Source: Streptomyces mirabilis (GTDB lineage: Bacteria; Actinomycetota; Actinomycetes; Streptomycetales; Streptomycetaceae). Taken from it: a DNA stretch of 64,000 nucleotides. Below the pieces are notes generated by a model that searched no databases, was not told the origin of the DNA, and saw only the letters and a list, made by a program, of their open reading frames with translations. The stretch covers positions 3,906,001 through 3,970,000 of the forward strand of contig NZ_CP074102.1 in the NCBI RefSeq assembly GCF_018310535.1, given 5' to 3'. Position numbers and translations under genes: made by a program. Positions 34,555 to 43,640 of the stretch are shown here, one piece after another. Position 1 is the stretch's first letter. The number at the start of each line of letters is the position of its first letter.

Positions 34555-35451
34555 ATGGAAGCATCAGTGCGCAAGGTTGCCGTGAGCAAGTTGCCACTGG
34601 TCGGCGCTATGTTCTGGGCGACCAAGATCGTGGCCACAACGCTGGGCGAGTCGGCATCGAACTTCGTCACGATGGCGCCATTGAATCTCGGCTACGCCGT
34701 CGGCGCGATCATCTTTCTGGTGGCCTTCGCGCTCACCCTGATGATGCAGCTCAAGGCCGACCGCTTCCGCCCGATGGTGTTCTGGTCGGTCATTCTGACC
34801 ACCAGCATCGTGGGCACCTCGATGTCCGACTACATCAACCGCACCGCTGGGCTCGGTTACGCCGGCGGCTCGATTCTGCTGACCAGCCTGCTGGCGATCG
34901 TACTGATCGGGTGGCGGATGACCGGACAGACCATGGATGTGGAGCGGATCGCCACGACGGAGGGCGAGGTCTTGTACTGGACCGCGACACTGGTGTCCAA
35001 CACGCTGGGCACCTCCAGTGGTGACTTCCTTTCCGGCGGTCTGGGTCTCGGCTTCCGCGACAGCTCTCTGTTGCTGTGCGGGGCCATGCTCGTGATCCTT
35101 GCCGCGCACTATCTGACCCCGATCTCGGGCACGGTGCTGTTCTGGGCGGCCTACGTGTTGACCCGCCCGCTGGGCGCGGTGGCGGAGAACGCGGTGGAAA
35201 AGCCCGTCGCGCAGGGCGGACTCGGAGCAGGAACCACGATCACCTCATCCGCTCTGCTCGCCGTCCTGGCAATTCTGGTGGGCTGGCAGATGCTCACCGA
35301 CCGCCAACAAACCCACACGGTGGATACCGTCCTCGCATCCGATAGCCACTATCACCAGCCCGCTGGTCAATCAACAGAAGCGTCTGCGGATGACTACGCG
35401 GGCAAACCCGCCGACACGCCACACGCACCAGAAGGAAGGCGACCGGGCTGA
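34555..35451 (+). CDS. COG4705-like membrane protein
   Basis: 298 aa from ATG 34555 with GAGGGGCGAGG upstream. Eight hydrophobic helices are arranged as four repeats. Each repeat carries a related motif at its helix end: TTLGESASNF, GTSMSDYINR, NTLGTSSGDFLS and RPLGAVAENAVEKP. This fourfold pattern is the signature of the COG4705 uncharacterised membrane-anchored family. The last 45 residues are polar, His/Ser/Pro-rich and probably cytoplasmic. The function of the family is unknown, though transport is often guessed. It is not in an operon. Confidence 0.75.
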   Translation: MEASVRKVAVSKLPLVGAMFWATKIVATTLGESASNFVTMAPLNLGYAVGAIIFLVAFALTLMMQLKADRFRPMVFWSVILTTSIVGTSMSDYINRTAGLGYAGGSILLTSLLAIVLIGWRMTGQTMDVERIATTEGEVLYWTATLVSNTLGTSSGDFLSGGLGLGFRDSSLLLCGAMLVILAAHYLTPISGTVLFWAAYVLTRPLGAVAENAVEKPVAQGGLGAGTTITSSALLAVLAILVGWQMLTDRQQTHTVDTVLASDSHYHQPAGQSTEASADDYAGKPADTPHAPEGRRPG

Positions 35452-35654
35452 TCATTCTGAGCAGCGGGACACAGCAGCCACCGCAACCACAGGTGGCCAC
35501 CAATCGAGCGGCGGCCCACCAGGGGCACCAGCGTCCTTGGCCGCAGGTCAGCCGGAAACCGGGGCCAGGAGACACGAGCTTCCCAAGCTCAGGGCTCATC
35601 GCGAGGCGCCAAGAACCGGGCTGGGGCGTCGCGCCGACGCGGCAGAATGTGGGC

Positions 35655-36143
35655 GTGTCCCTTGATGCCATAGACGCCGTGAACTGGTCGGCGATACCCA
35701 ACCCGACGTGGCATCGGTGCGACGATCCAGAGCGCGTCGCACATGCACTACGACTCCTGACGGTCTCCACCACGGCCAACGAGACAGGCGACGCGGCAGC
35801 CCTCCTCGCCGGTAGTGGCTTCATCTGCGGACACGCTGCCATGGTGTTCCCGGCGGCCTACGCTGCCACCCCGATCTTGCTGAACCTCGTGGAGCACGGT
35901 CAGCGACCGCGCATCAAGGACGCAGCCCTCGGACTCCTGTCAAACGCGCTGAACTACTTCCCGACCGCCGGCTACAACCGGGTGGACACTCCCTACGGCA
36001 CCGACGTCCCACTCTGCTGCGCCATAGCGCGGTACATCCGCGGCCGTCGCAGTGCTCTTCTTGCCCAGGACTTCACCGGTCCACCGGAACTGTCCGCAGG
36101 AATACGCGCAGATTCTGCGGCAGTTTCTTCTGGAGAACGATGA
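35655..36143 (+). CDS. HEAT-like hypothetical protein, possibly C-terminally frameshifted
   Basis: 162 aa from GTG 35655 (or 35649); the longer upstream frame lacks coding character. DAVNWSAIPNPTWHRCDDPERVAHALRLL and ICGHAAMVFPAAYAATPILLNLVEHG resemble HEAT-type proteins of actinobacteria, some of which are immunity-like (the W-x-x-I pattern, then PAT.P.L..L). After FTGPPELS the frame ends in low-quality residues. A second frame over the same bases reads CPQEYAQILRQFLLENDE and a stop, a more natural helix, so a recent frameshift near 36080 is possible. Confidence 0.5.
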   Translation: MSLDAIDAVNWSAIPNPTWHRCDDPERVAHALRLLTVSTTANETGDAAALLAGSGFICGHAAMVFPAAYAATPILLNLVEHGQRPRIKDAALGLLSNALNYFPTAGYNRVDTPYGTDVPLCCAIARYIRGRRSALLAQDFTGPPELSAGIRADSAAVSSGER

Positions 36144-36282
36144 GTAGCAGGAAGGCCCGTCTACCGAAGTCGACAACGCCCGCGAGGAACCGGCCGGCGG
36201 CCTTCGGCTGTAAGGCTTGGCGCAGTACCTCACGGCGGACACACTCCCTGACGGCTGCCGGATCGTCGGCGTCGTCGGCACG

Positions 36283-39057
36283 CTAGCGGCCGGCCCGTGG
36301 TGTCATCCGCTGGTCGATGATGTCGCGGAGTTGGCGACGGCCGGCGATGCCGAGCTTGGGATAGGAGCGGTACAGGTGTGAGGCGACGGTGCGGGGGGAC
36401 AGGAACAGACGGTCGGCGATCTCGCCGTTGGTCAGGCCGTGTCCGGCGAGGATGACGATCTCGCGCTGTTGAGCAGTGAGGCCCTCCAGCGCGCCCGGGG
36501 CGCCCTGCGGGGCTTGCACCGTTACGCCGCAGGCACGCAGCTCGGATTCCGCGCGCCGGGTCCACGGTGCCGCGCCCAGACGGCGGAACGTTTCCAGAGC
36601 GGTCACGAGGATGGGCTTGGCGTCGTTGATCCGTCGCTGCCTGCGCAGCCATTCCCCGTAGTCCAGCTGAAGCTGGGCCCGTTCGAACGGCCACGTGTCT
36701 CCGGTGGGATCGGCCAGGGGCGCGGCGAAGTGGGCTTCGGCGCTGTCGGGCTCGGCGAGCAGTCCGCGGGCGCGGGCCGCGAGTTGTTGCAGGCGCGGCC
36801 CGGGCGCGGGATCCACGCGAGCCAGCGCGCGCTCCAGCAACGTACGCGCTTCGAGGTGCCGTTCGGCGCGCACCGCCGCAGCGGCCAGGTCGGCGACGGC
36901 AAGGTACGAGAAGTGATGGTGCAGGGGGGTGCCGTCGGCGGCGAAGAGCCGGCTGAGCTGCGCGTACGCGGTCACGTAGGTGCCCTGGGCCAGCGCGGCG
37001 AGACCTGCCGTCTGCCAGATCCTGGCCGCGAACCCACGGTATTCGGAGGTGTCTACAGCGGCGCGCACGCGGGCCAGCAGCGGTGCCACCTGGTCGTGTT
37101 CGCCGCGCATGGCCGCCACGATGGCCGTGGTGAGGTCGGCCGAGCCCGCGACGGTTTCCATCTTGTAGGCGGCGGCGATGTCGCCCGCCTCTCGGGCGGC
37201 GGCGAGTGCGTCGTCCCAGCGCCCGCTGTCGACGCATGCCCATTCCAGTGCCGACAGCACGCCGCCGCTGGCACCGCGGACGCCCGGGGCGCGCAGCCGG
37301 CTGAGGGCTTCGCGCAGCACCCTGACCGCCAGTTCGGTTTCGTCCAGGACCCAGGCCGCCGCGCCGAACGTACCCGGGTCCGCGAGGGATCCTCCCGCTG
37401 TGCGCCGCAGGCGGGGGACGATGTCGGCTCTTTCGCCGAACGGGTCCGTGCAGGCCCGGATCCAGATCCGGTACTCGTCGGCGCGGTCGGCGGGCCGGTC
37501 CTCGGCCGACGGCGTTGGCCCGTCCCGGGAGTCGAGCAGGTCGAGGGCGGCACGTGCCTTGGCGCAGACTTCGGGGAGTCCGGTCTGATGGGCGACCGTG
37601 GCGGCCATCCAGACGGCCTGCCACGCGATGGCCGGCAGCCTCGGGGATGCCTCGGCGGCGACGGACAGGAGTGTGTCGAACGCGTCGGTGTTGCGGTTGG
37701 ACCACAGCAGCGACCAGCCGATGTCCAGCCGGGCGGCGATGCGCAGGTCCGGGGCGGAGGTCAGCGTGAGTACCTTGCCCGCCAGTTCGCGTACCCAGTC
37801 GGCCTGTCCGGCGGGCAGGGCGAGTTCGGCGGCGGCCAGCAGTCGCCGGGCCTTGTCGCCTTCGCCGGGGCTGAGCTCGGCGGCGCGTTCGAGGGCGCGT
37901 GCCGCCGCGGCGGCGCCACCGCGGCGCTGTGCCTGGGCCGCGCTGTCCTCGAGCAGTGCGGCCAGGCGCTCGTCGGGTTCCAGCGCGGCGGCCGCCAGAT
38001 GCCAGGCGTGGCGGTCGGGCTGGTCGCGGAGCGCGTCGGCGACCTGTCGGTGCGCCGCGGCCCGCTCGGCGAAGGACGCGGCATGGTAGACGGCCGACCG
38101 GGTGAGCGGATGGGCGAACCGCGGGCCCGGCGTGTCCAGCCGGATCAGGCCCGCCGCTTCCGCCGGGGCGAGCGCGTCGGCGGAAAGCCCTGGTACCGCC
38201 GTGGTCAGGTCCGGGCTGTCGGCGGCCGCGGCGAGCAGCAGCGCGGATCGGGCCGCCGGGGGCAGAGTGACGTACTGGGCGGCCATGAGGGCGGTCAGCT
38301 GCCCGGTCAACGGCAGCGGCTCGGCGGTCCATCGGCGCCCCGCGTCGGGATCCGCGGCGATCACCCTGGCCAGCTCGATCAGCGCCAGTGGGTTGCCGAC
38401 CGCCTGGGCCAGCACCTGTTCACGCAGCCGACCGCGCGGCGGGCGCGGTTGCGCGTCCAGGAGCAGGCCCGCGTCCGGCCGGGTGAGTGGTCGCAGCAGG
38501 AGCTGCGGCAGGTCCCGCTCGAAACCGGCCGGAGGTACGTTCCCGCGGGCGCCGGCCAGCAGCACGAGCCGCTCCGATTCCAGGCGGCGGGCGGCGAAGG
38601 CGAGCGCGTCGAGGGAGGCACGGTCCAGCCATTGCGCGTCGTCGGCTGCCACCAGCAGCGGCTGCTCGTCGGACAGCTCGGACAGCAGGGTGAGTACGGC
38701 GATCCCGGTGAGCAGGGCGTCGGGCGGCGCGGGGTCGTCACAGAGCCCGAACGCACCGCGCAGCGCCTCGGCCTGGCGGGTCGGCAGGCGGGCCGCGCGG
38801 TCCAGCACCGGGCGCAGCAGCTGGTGCAGCCCGGCGAACGCCAGGTCCTGCTCCGACTCCCTGCCGGCGGTCGCCAGCACCCGCATCCCCGCCGCCTTGG
38901 CCTCGCGCGCGGCTTCGGCCAGCAGGACGGTCTTGCCCAGACCCGGATCGCCCAGGAGCAGCAGAACGTGGCTTTCCTTGTGGGGCGGGGCGATCAGTTC
39001 CCGCAACAGGGACAGCTCCTCCCGCCGCCCGATCACGTTCGTGTCCTTGCGGGTCAT
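36283..39057 (-). CDS. LAL-type LuxR transcriptional regulator (STAND ATPase, MalT-like)
   Basis: 924 aa from ATG 39057. Near the N-terminus is Walker A GDPGLGKT (36-43), and Walker B LLVAADDAQWLDRAS follows. A long helical-repeat middle contains no membrane segments. The C-terminus (about 858-920) is a LuxR HTH: LTAQQREIVILAGHGLTNGEIADRLFLSPRTVASHLYRSYPKLGI. LAL regulators bind ATP and an inducer and activate nearby operons. It is divergent from two hydrolase genes; a 21-bp motif shared by its own upstream region, the hydrolase promoter and the next operon is a likely binding site. Confidence 0.9.
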   Translation of the reverse strand: MTRKDTNVIGRREELSLLRELIAPPHKESHVLLLLGDPGLGKTVLLAEAAREAKAAGMRVLATAGRESEQDLAFAGLHQLLRPVLDRAARLPTRQAEALRGAFGLCDDPAPPDALLTGIAVLTLLSELSDEQPLLVAADDAQWLDRASLDALAFAARRLESERLVLLAGARGNVPPAGFERDLPQLLLRPLTRPDAGLLLDAQPRPPRGRLREQVLAQAVGNPLALIELARVIAADPDAGRRWTAEPLPLTGQLTALMAAQYVTLPPAARSALLLAAAADSPDLTTAVPGLSADALAPAEAAGLIRLDTPGPRFAHPLTRSAVYHAASFAERAAAHRQVADALRDQPDRHAWHLAAAALEPDERLAALLEDSAAQAQRRGGAAAAARALERAAELSPGEGDKARRLLAAAELALPAGQADWVRELAGKVLTLTSAPDLRIAARLDIGWSLLWSNRNTDAFDTLLSVAAEASPRLPAIAWQAVWMAATVAHQTGLPEVCAKARAALDLLDSRDGPTPSAEDRPADRADEYRIWIRACTDPFGERADIVPRLRRTAGGSLADPGTFGAAAWVLDETELAVRVLREALSRLRAPGVRGASGGVLSALEWACVDSGRWDDALAAAREAGDIAAAYKMETVAGSADLTTAIVAAMRGEHDQVAPLLARVRAAVDTSEYRGFAARIWQTAGLAALAQGTYVTAYAQLSRLFAADGTPLHHHFSYLAVADLAAAAVRAERHLEARTLLERALARVDPAPGPRLQQLAARARGLLAEPDSAEAHFAAPLADPTGDTWPFERAQLQLDYGEWLRRQRRINDAKPILVTALETFRRLGAAPWTRRAESELRACGVTVQAPQGAPGALEGLTAQQREIVILAGHGLTNGEIADRLFLSPRTVASHLYRSYPKLGIAGRRQLRDIIDQRMTPRAGR

Positions 39058-39131
39058 CGCGGAAACGCCACCCTCACCCGGCCGAATACAGGCCCGCACA
39101 CAGCCAAGGTGATCCGGTCACGCAAAGCCGT

Positions 39132-39152
39132 GTGCAGTCAGGTTGCGGATAC
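39132..39152 (+). promoter_or_regulatory. Regulon motif copy a (upstream of the LAL gene)
   Basis: GTGCAGTCAGGTTGCGGATA then C. The consensus of the four copies is GTGCARTCARNNTGCKGAT. It lies 75 bases upstream of the LAL start. Confidence 0.65.
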
Positions 39153-39332
39153 CGGACGGCCGCTGCGCGGCACAGGGTTGAGTGTATGGATGCTGTCCCC
39201 TGCGCGCGATGGAACGCGGGTTCGTGATGCCGTATGTCATGGCCGGCCGGGAGAACACCGGTGACGTCCGGATCCATACCGCCGCCCCGATCACTTGCCG
39301 CTTCGACTGTGCGCGGGCTTGGGCCAACCTCG

Positions 39333-39353
39333 GTATCCGCAACCTGATTGCAC
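39333..39353 (-). promoter_or_regulatory. Regulon motif copy b (inverted)
   Basis: On the minus strand GTGCAATCAGGTTGCGGATA then C, one base different from copy a, in the same intergenic region. Confidence 0.65.
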
Positions 39354-39371
39354 CTCCCCCGCGACGGCCCG

Positions 39372-39392
39372 GTGCAGTCAACATGCGGATTC
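39372..39392 (+). promoter_or_regulatory. Regulon motif copy c (33 bp before the hydrolase start)
   Basis: GTGCAGTCAACATGCGGATT then C, ending 32 bases before ATG 39425, near the expected promoter. Confidence 0.65.
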
Positions 39393-39424
39393 CGCCGCCG
39401 CGCCGCGGCTGATTCGCTCGGGTC

Positions 39425-40306
39425 ATGGAGCTCAACTCGTACTCAGGTCTGCCGAACGAGCGGGTCAAGGCCGCGAACGGCATCGACTACGCGTACCGCG
39501 ACACCGGCCCGACGGACGACGGCGCCGGTGTGCCGCTGGTCCTTCTCCAGCACTTCCGTGGAAACCTCGACAACTGGGATCCGGCGCTGATCGACGCGCT
39601 GGCACCGGCCCGGCGTGTCATCGCCTTCGACAACGCCGGAGTCGGCGGCTCCACCGGGACGACTCCGAACACCGCGGACCGGATGGCACACGACGCCATC
39701 GCCTTCATCGAGGCGATCGGGGCCCTGGGCCTCGGCCAGGGCCCAGTCGATGTACTGGGATTCTCTCTCGGCAGCTTCGTCGCGCAGCAGATCGCCCTGA
39801 CCAGGCCGGCGCTCGTCAGAAGGCTGATCCTCGCCTCGTCGGCGCCGCAGGGCGCCGACGGCATGCACGGCTGGGCCCCTGAGGTCATCGACGCTGTCGG
39901 CAACCCTGAAACCAGCCCCGCGGAATACTTGAGCGTCTTCTTCACCGGATCCCCGGCAAGCCGGCAGGCCGGCCGGCAAACCCTGCAGCGGATCTACGGC
40001 GCCCGGAGCGAAGACCGGGACACGGCGACCGACTGGGCGACCCGCGAGGCGCAGTACGACGCGGTGTGCACGTGGGGGATCCCCGATCACGCGAAGCTCC
40101 AGCGGCTCAGCTGCCTGAGGATGCCCGTGTTCGTGGCGAACGGCGACAGCGACCCGATGATCCTGCCGCACCACTCCCACCTGCTCGCGGGTCTGATCCC
40201 GCAGGCCCGCGTGAAGATCTATCCCGACTCGGCGCACGGGTTCCTGTTCCAGCACCACGCGGAATTCGCCGCGGACGTCGACGCCTTCCTCGGCGGCCCT
40301 CGATGA
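39425..40306 (+). CDS. Alpha/beta hydrolase 1 (LAL-linked)
   Basis: 293 aa. A standard alpha/beta hydrolase: oxyanion segment LLQHFRGNLDNWDP, nucleophile elbow DVLGFSLGSFVAQQIAL (Ser in GFSLG), acid loop VANGDSDPMILPHHS and catalytic His in SAHGFLFQHH. No signal peptide, so cytoplasmic. It overlaps the following esterase gene by ATGA and is preceded by copies b and c of the regulon motif. The His-containing segment resembles haloperoxidase/lactonase-like esterases; the substrate is not readable. Confidence 0.87.
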   Translation: MELNSYSGLPNERVKAANGIDYAYRDTGPTDDGAGVPLVLLQHFRGNLDNWDPALIDALAPARRVIAFDNAGVGGSTGTTPNTADRMAHDAIAFIEAIGALGLGQGPVDVLGFSLGSFVAQQIALTRPALVRRLILASSAPQGADGMHGWAPEVIDAVGNPETSPAEYLSVFFTGSPASRQAGRQTLQRIYGARSEDRDTATDWATREAQYDAVCTWGIPDHAKLQRLSCLRMPVFVANGDSDPMILPHHSHLLAGLIPQARVKIYPDSAHGFLFQHHAEFAADVDAFLGGPR

Positions 40307-40941
40307 CCGGCACCCACATGATCGTCCTGCCCGGCGGCGGGTACGCCGAACACGCTTCGCACGAGGCCGAGCCGGTGGTGGATTGGCTCGGCGGCATAGG
40401 AGTGCGGGCGAGCGTGTTCCGCTATCCGCTCCGCGCCCGGCACCCGGAGCCGCTCAACGCGCTGCGCGCCGAGATCCGCCGCCGGCGGGCGGCCGGCGCA
40501 CAGCGCATCGGTCTCATCGGTTTCTCCGCGGGAGGCCATCTGGCCGGGCTGGCAGCCCTCGCGCCGGGCGCCCCGCCCGATGAGGCGGTGGACTTCGCCG
40601 TGCTCGGTTACGCCATCACCTCGATGGAGACCGAGACCTACCGTCCGGCCCGGGTGATCCTTCTCGGCGAGGACGCCGGCCCCGGGCTGCGCCGGTCGAC
40701 ATCGCTGGATTCGCTGGTCACACCCCAGTCGCCGCCTTTCTTCGTCTGGCACACCGCGGAGGACCCCTATGTCCCCGCCGAACACACCTACCGCCTTGCC
40801 GCGGCGCTCGCGGCCGGCCAAGTCCCCCACGCCGTGCACGTGTTCGCCCACGGCCCGCACAGCCTCGGCCTCGCCCGGAACGCCGGCGAGGCCGCGATAT
40901 GGACCACGCTGGCGAAAGCCTGGATCCACGAACAGGCGTGA
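40303..40941 (+). CDS. Alpha/beta hydrolase 2 (BD-FAE/acetyl-esterase-like)
   Basis: 212 aa; ATG 40303 overlaps the previous stop. VLPGGGYAEHASHEAEPVVDWL is the oxyanion/HGGG-equivalent block. The nucleophile is in IGLIGFSAGGHLAGL, the acid in WHTAEDPYVPAEHT and the His in FAHGPHSLGLA. That pattern matches the small carbohydrate/xylan acetyl esterases grouped as BD-FAE. Cytoplasmic by sequence. Co-transcribed with hydrolase 1, so both presumably act on one class of imported ester. Confidence 0.87.
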   Translation: MTGTHMIVLPGGGYAEHASHEAEPVVDWLGGIGVRASVFRYPLRARHPEPLNALRAEIRRRRAAGAQRIGLIGFSAGGHLAGLAALAPGAPPDEAVDFAVLGYAITSMETETYRPARVILLGEDAGPGLRRSTSLDSLVTPQSPPFFVWHTAEDPYVPAEHTYRLAAALAAGQVPHAVHVFAHGPHSLGLARNAGEAAIWTTLAKAWIHEQA

Positions 40942-40964
40942 CCGTCGCCTACATCACTGGTCCC

Positions 40965-41215
40965 CGCCCAGCCCCCACCGACCGGGCACGGCCTCGGTCA
41001 GCAACACCCAGGTGCGGTCCGCGAGCGTCGGGTCGCCGGCGGCCTCCGCGACCATGCCGGTGAACCGGCTCACCACCGCGATCTGTCTGTCGCGGTCGAG
41101 AGCACCCGTGTCGAACGTCGACGGCGCGTCCAACTACGTACGCGCGCAGGTAAAGGTCGCCTGCCGGCAACTCGTGGAGGAAGGCCGCGGTGTTCTGGCG
41201 GAACGTCGGGATGTC
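40965..41215 (-). pseudogene. Decayed tautomerase-family gene
   Basis: Two frames needed. N-terminal piece DIPTFRQNTAAFLHELPAGDLYLRAYVV; C-terminal piece GALDRDRQIAVVSRFTGMVAEAAGDPTLADRTWVLLTEAVPGRWGLGG. This is the pattern of 4-oxalocrotonate-tautomerase-like proteins (the AGDP.LA.RTWVLLTEA.GGWG ending). A shift near 41110 and lack of a start make it non-functional. Confidence 0.65.
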
Positions 41216-41234
41216 CCGACGGCCGCGGCCCGCG

Positions 41235-41255
41235 GTGCAGTCAACATGCTGATAC
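41235..41255 (+). promoter_or_regulatory. Regulon motif copy d (upstream of the MBL-fold gene)
   Basis: GTGCAGTCAACATGCTGATA then C, 62 bases before the MBL start. It differs from copy c by two bases (G/T and T/A), and a CCGCCG block follows both. Confidence 0.65.
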
Positions 41256-41317
41256 TCCGCCGTCGCCCCCCAGGGTGACCATGAGGTCCAGCTGAGTCAG
41301 CGATGCCGGAGAAGACG

Positions 41318-42175
41318 ATGAGCCTTGACTTTGACGTGTTCGTGGTGGAGCCCAAGCCGATCCCGAGTGCGGTACCGGGATTCGAGGAGGTGGTGGGCCC
41401 GGCGACCTGGCCGCCGTCCACATCGACGCTGATCAGAGATGACGACGGTGCCGTGCTGGTCGACTGCCTCATCACCGTGCGAGAGGGCCGGGAGCTGGCG
41501 GCGTGGGTGAAGTCCCACGACTGCGAGCCCGGGTACGTGTACATCACCCATCCGCACGCCGACCACTTCCTCGGGCTGACGGAGATCCTGGCGGCGTTCC
41601 CGCAGGCGAGGCCGGTGGCCCTGGCCGAGTCCGTCTCCGCGATGCAGGAGCAGATCTCAGCGGGGTACATGCAGGTCTGGGGCGGGTTCTTCCCCGGCCA
41701 GCTGACCGGCAAGCCCGTCCCGCCCGGGCCGCTGGCCGGCAGCACGATCCCGATCGGAGGCTCATCGGCCACGGTGATCCCGGTCGGGACCACCGACACC
41801 GGGCATTCCAGCGTCGTCCATGTCCCGGACCTGAGCCTGGTCGTCTCCGGTGACGTCGTCTACAACCGGACGCACATGTGGCTGGCGGGATCGACACCGG
41901 ACTCCCGGGCCGACTGGGCGCGGGCGCTGGACGCCGTGGCGGCGCTGGAGGCCGACACCCTGATCGCCGGCCACCGCGATCCACGGGCCGCGGACGACGA
42001 CGCCCGCCGCCAGATCGACGAAAGCCGCCGCTACCTGGCCGATTTCGAGACGGCGCTGGAACGCAGCTCCGCACCGGGCGAGCTCATCGACCGGATGACG
42101 GCCGCCCATCCCGAGCTGGCGAACCCCTACACGCTGTGGGTCGCGGCCCACGACCTGCTCGGCACCGGGAACTGA
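41318..42175 (+). CDS. Metallo-beta-lactamase-fold hydrolase
   Basis: 285 aa. ATG 41318 is preferred over 41303 because GGAGAAG is correctly spaced before it. Zinc motif HPHADHFLGL (HxHxDH), third ligand in TDTGHSSVVHVPDL, metal Asp in LVVSGDVVYNRTH, final His in TLIAGHRDP. It fits MBL-fold hydrolases related to glyoxalase II and lactonases. Cytoplasmic. It is the first gene of a likely operon with ltrA-like (29-base gap) and carries the LAL motif upstream. Confidence 0.85.
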   Translation: MSLDFDVFVVEPKPIPSAVPGFEEVVGPATWPPSTSTLIRDDDGAVLVDCLITVREGRELAAWVKSHDCEPGYVYITHPHADHFLGLTEILAAFPQARPVALAESVSAMQEQISAGYMQVWGGFFPGQLTGKPVPPGPLAGSTIPIGGSSATVIPVGTTDTGHSSVVHVPDLSLVVSGDVVYNRTHMWLAGSTPDSRADWARALDAVAALEADTLIAGHRDPRAADDDARRQIDESRRYLADFETALERSSAPGELIDRMTAAHPELANPYTLWVAAHDLLGTGN

Positions 42176-42204
42176 CACAGACAGCCAGGACGGATCGCCC
42201 AACC

Positions 42205-43410
42205 ATGCCCGCGGAGACCAGAGAAGCGGCCGGCCTGGAACCGGCCGCGGAAGGCCGCGGCACGCGGGTGCTGAACCTACGCAGAATGACGGCCCGCCGG
42301 ACCGACGAGGCGTACCGGTCCTCCACCCCGCTGGAACTGTTCTTCGACCTCTGTTTCGTCGCCGCCGTCGCGCAGGCCGCCTCCCATCTGCATCACGACC
42401 TGAGCGGCGGGCACCTCGGCCATGCCGTGGGCAACTATCTCTGGGTGTTCTTCGCGATCTGGTGGGCCTGGGGGAACTTCACCTGGTTCGCCTCCGCGTA
42501 CGACAACGACGACGACGCCTATCGCCTGCTGACCATGGTGCAGATCGCCGGGGCGCTGACCTTGGCCGCCGGCGTACCCCGGGCCTTCGAGTCCGGCGAC
42601 TATCTCGTCATCACCCTCGGCTACGTGATCCTGCGGCTGGCCATGGTCATGCAGTGGCTGCGGGCGGCCAGGGCCGATCCGGAACGGCGCACGACCACCC
42701 TGCGGTACGCCGTCGGCTACGCCCTGGTACAGGCCGGATGGGTCGCTCGCCTCGCCTTCGACCAGCCGACGTACCTCTTTGTCGGGCTGGCGCTGGCCGT
42801 GGGCGAGTTGCTGGTCCCGATCTGGGCCGAGCGGGCGCAGGTGACGACCTTTCACCCGGACCACATCACCGAGCGGTTCGGGCTGTTCACCATGATCGTG
42901 CTCGGCGAGGCGGTGCTGGCCGCGACCGTCGCCGTGCAGACCGCGGCCGACTCGCGCGACGGCACCGACGTCGACCTGCTGGTCCTCGCCGGCAGCGGTC
43001 TGCTGCTCGTCTTCAGCCTGTGGTGGCTCTACTTCGACCGGACCACCCAGCGCATGCTGCGCTCCATGCCCACGACGATCATCTGGGGCTACGGCCACTA
43101 CCTCGTCTTCGCCTCGACCGCGGCGATCGGCGCCGGACTCGCCGTCGCCGTCGACGCCCTCATCGGCCATGCGCGCGTCACACACCTGCAGCAGGGCTTG
43201 GCTGTCGGCATACCCCTCGCCGCCTGGATCGCGACGGTCCGGTGGCTGCGCGTAGGCCCGCCGCTGCGCGGTCCCGCCGTCGCGGCCTCCCCCATGGCCG
43301 CGGTTCTGGTGCTGGCCGCGGCCTGGACCTCCGCGGCCGTGCCCCTGATGGCCGTGATCACCGCGGCGCTGGCGGCAGTGACGACCTGGGCCGCGCGGCG
43401 GACGGACTGA
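42205..43410 (+). CDS. Low-temperature-requirement A (LtrA) family membrane protein
   Basis: 401 aa from ATG 42205. Typical LtrA opening TPLELFFDLCFVAAVAQAASHL, then about eleven transmembrane helices, including WVFFAIWWAWGNFTWFASAYD and ERFGLFTMIVLGEAVLAATV (the GE motif that defines the family) and LWWLYFDR. The biochemical role of LtrA is unknown. It follows the MBL gene by 29 bases. A hairpin terminator lies about 125 bases after the stop. Confidence 0.88.
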   Translation: MPAETREAAGLEPAAEGRGTRVLNLRRMTARRTDEAYRSSTPLELFFDLCFVAAVAQAASHLHHDLSGGHLGHAVGNYLWVFFAIWWAWGNFTWFASAYDNDDDAYRLLTMVQIAGALTLAAGVPRAFESGDYLVITLGYVILRLAMVMQWLRAARADPERRTTTLRYAVGYALVQAGWVARLAFDQPTYLFVGLALAVGELLVPIWAERAQVTTFHPDHITERFGLFTMIVLGEAVLAATVAVQTAADSRDGTDVDLLVLAGSGLLLVFSLWWLYFDRTTQRMLRSMPTTIIWGYGHYLVFASTAAIGAGLAVAVDALIGHARVTHLQQGLAVGIPLAAWIATVRWLRVGPPLRGPAVAASPMAAVLVLAAAWTSAAVPLMAVITAALAAVTTWAARRTD

Positions 43411-43535
43411 TCACTCGACGCCGGGACGTACTTCGTTCTCTGACAGCGCGCGTCCGCGACGCTCCTGCCGGGACCACACGTACGCAACCGCAACGCCGCC
43501 CGTGCCGCCCACGGCGTTGTTCGGACCTCACCGTG

Positions 43536-43581
43536 AAGTCGGCCTTCACGACCGCGTACACCGGATCGTGAAGGCCGATTT
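43536..43581. terminator. Hairpin between the ltrA-like and amidase genes
   Basis: A 16-bp stem with one mismatch (43536-43551 with 43566-43581) and 14-nt loop, between convergent genes, so it can serve both. Confidence 0.6.
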
Positions 43582-43640
43582 CGTGCTGGGGACCGCATGC
43601 CCCGGTCGGCGTGGCGCGCCGCGTCTCCGCGGGGCTGGGG

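Noticed and set aside
35560..35600. A fifth partial tRNA-Gly copy near AGCTTCCCAAGCT at 35579
   Set aside because: Only 13 bases match and they are a self-complementary stem-loop; the T arm and acceptor are absent. Too short to support an att site.
36283..43410. A biosynthetic gene cluster around the LAL regulator
   Set aside because: There is no PKS, NRPS, terpene, RiPP or tailoring core enzyme; hydrolases, an MBL protein and LtrA point to catabolism or stress.
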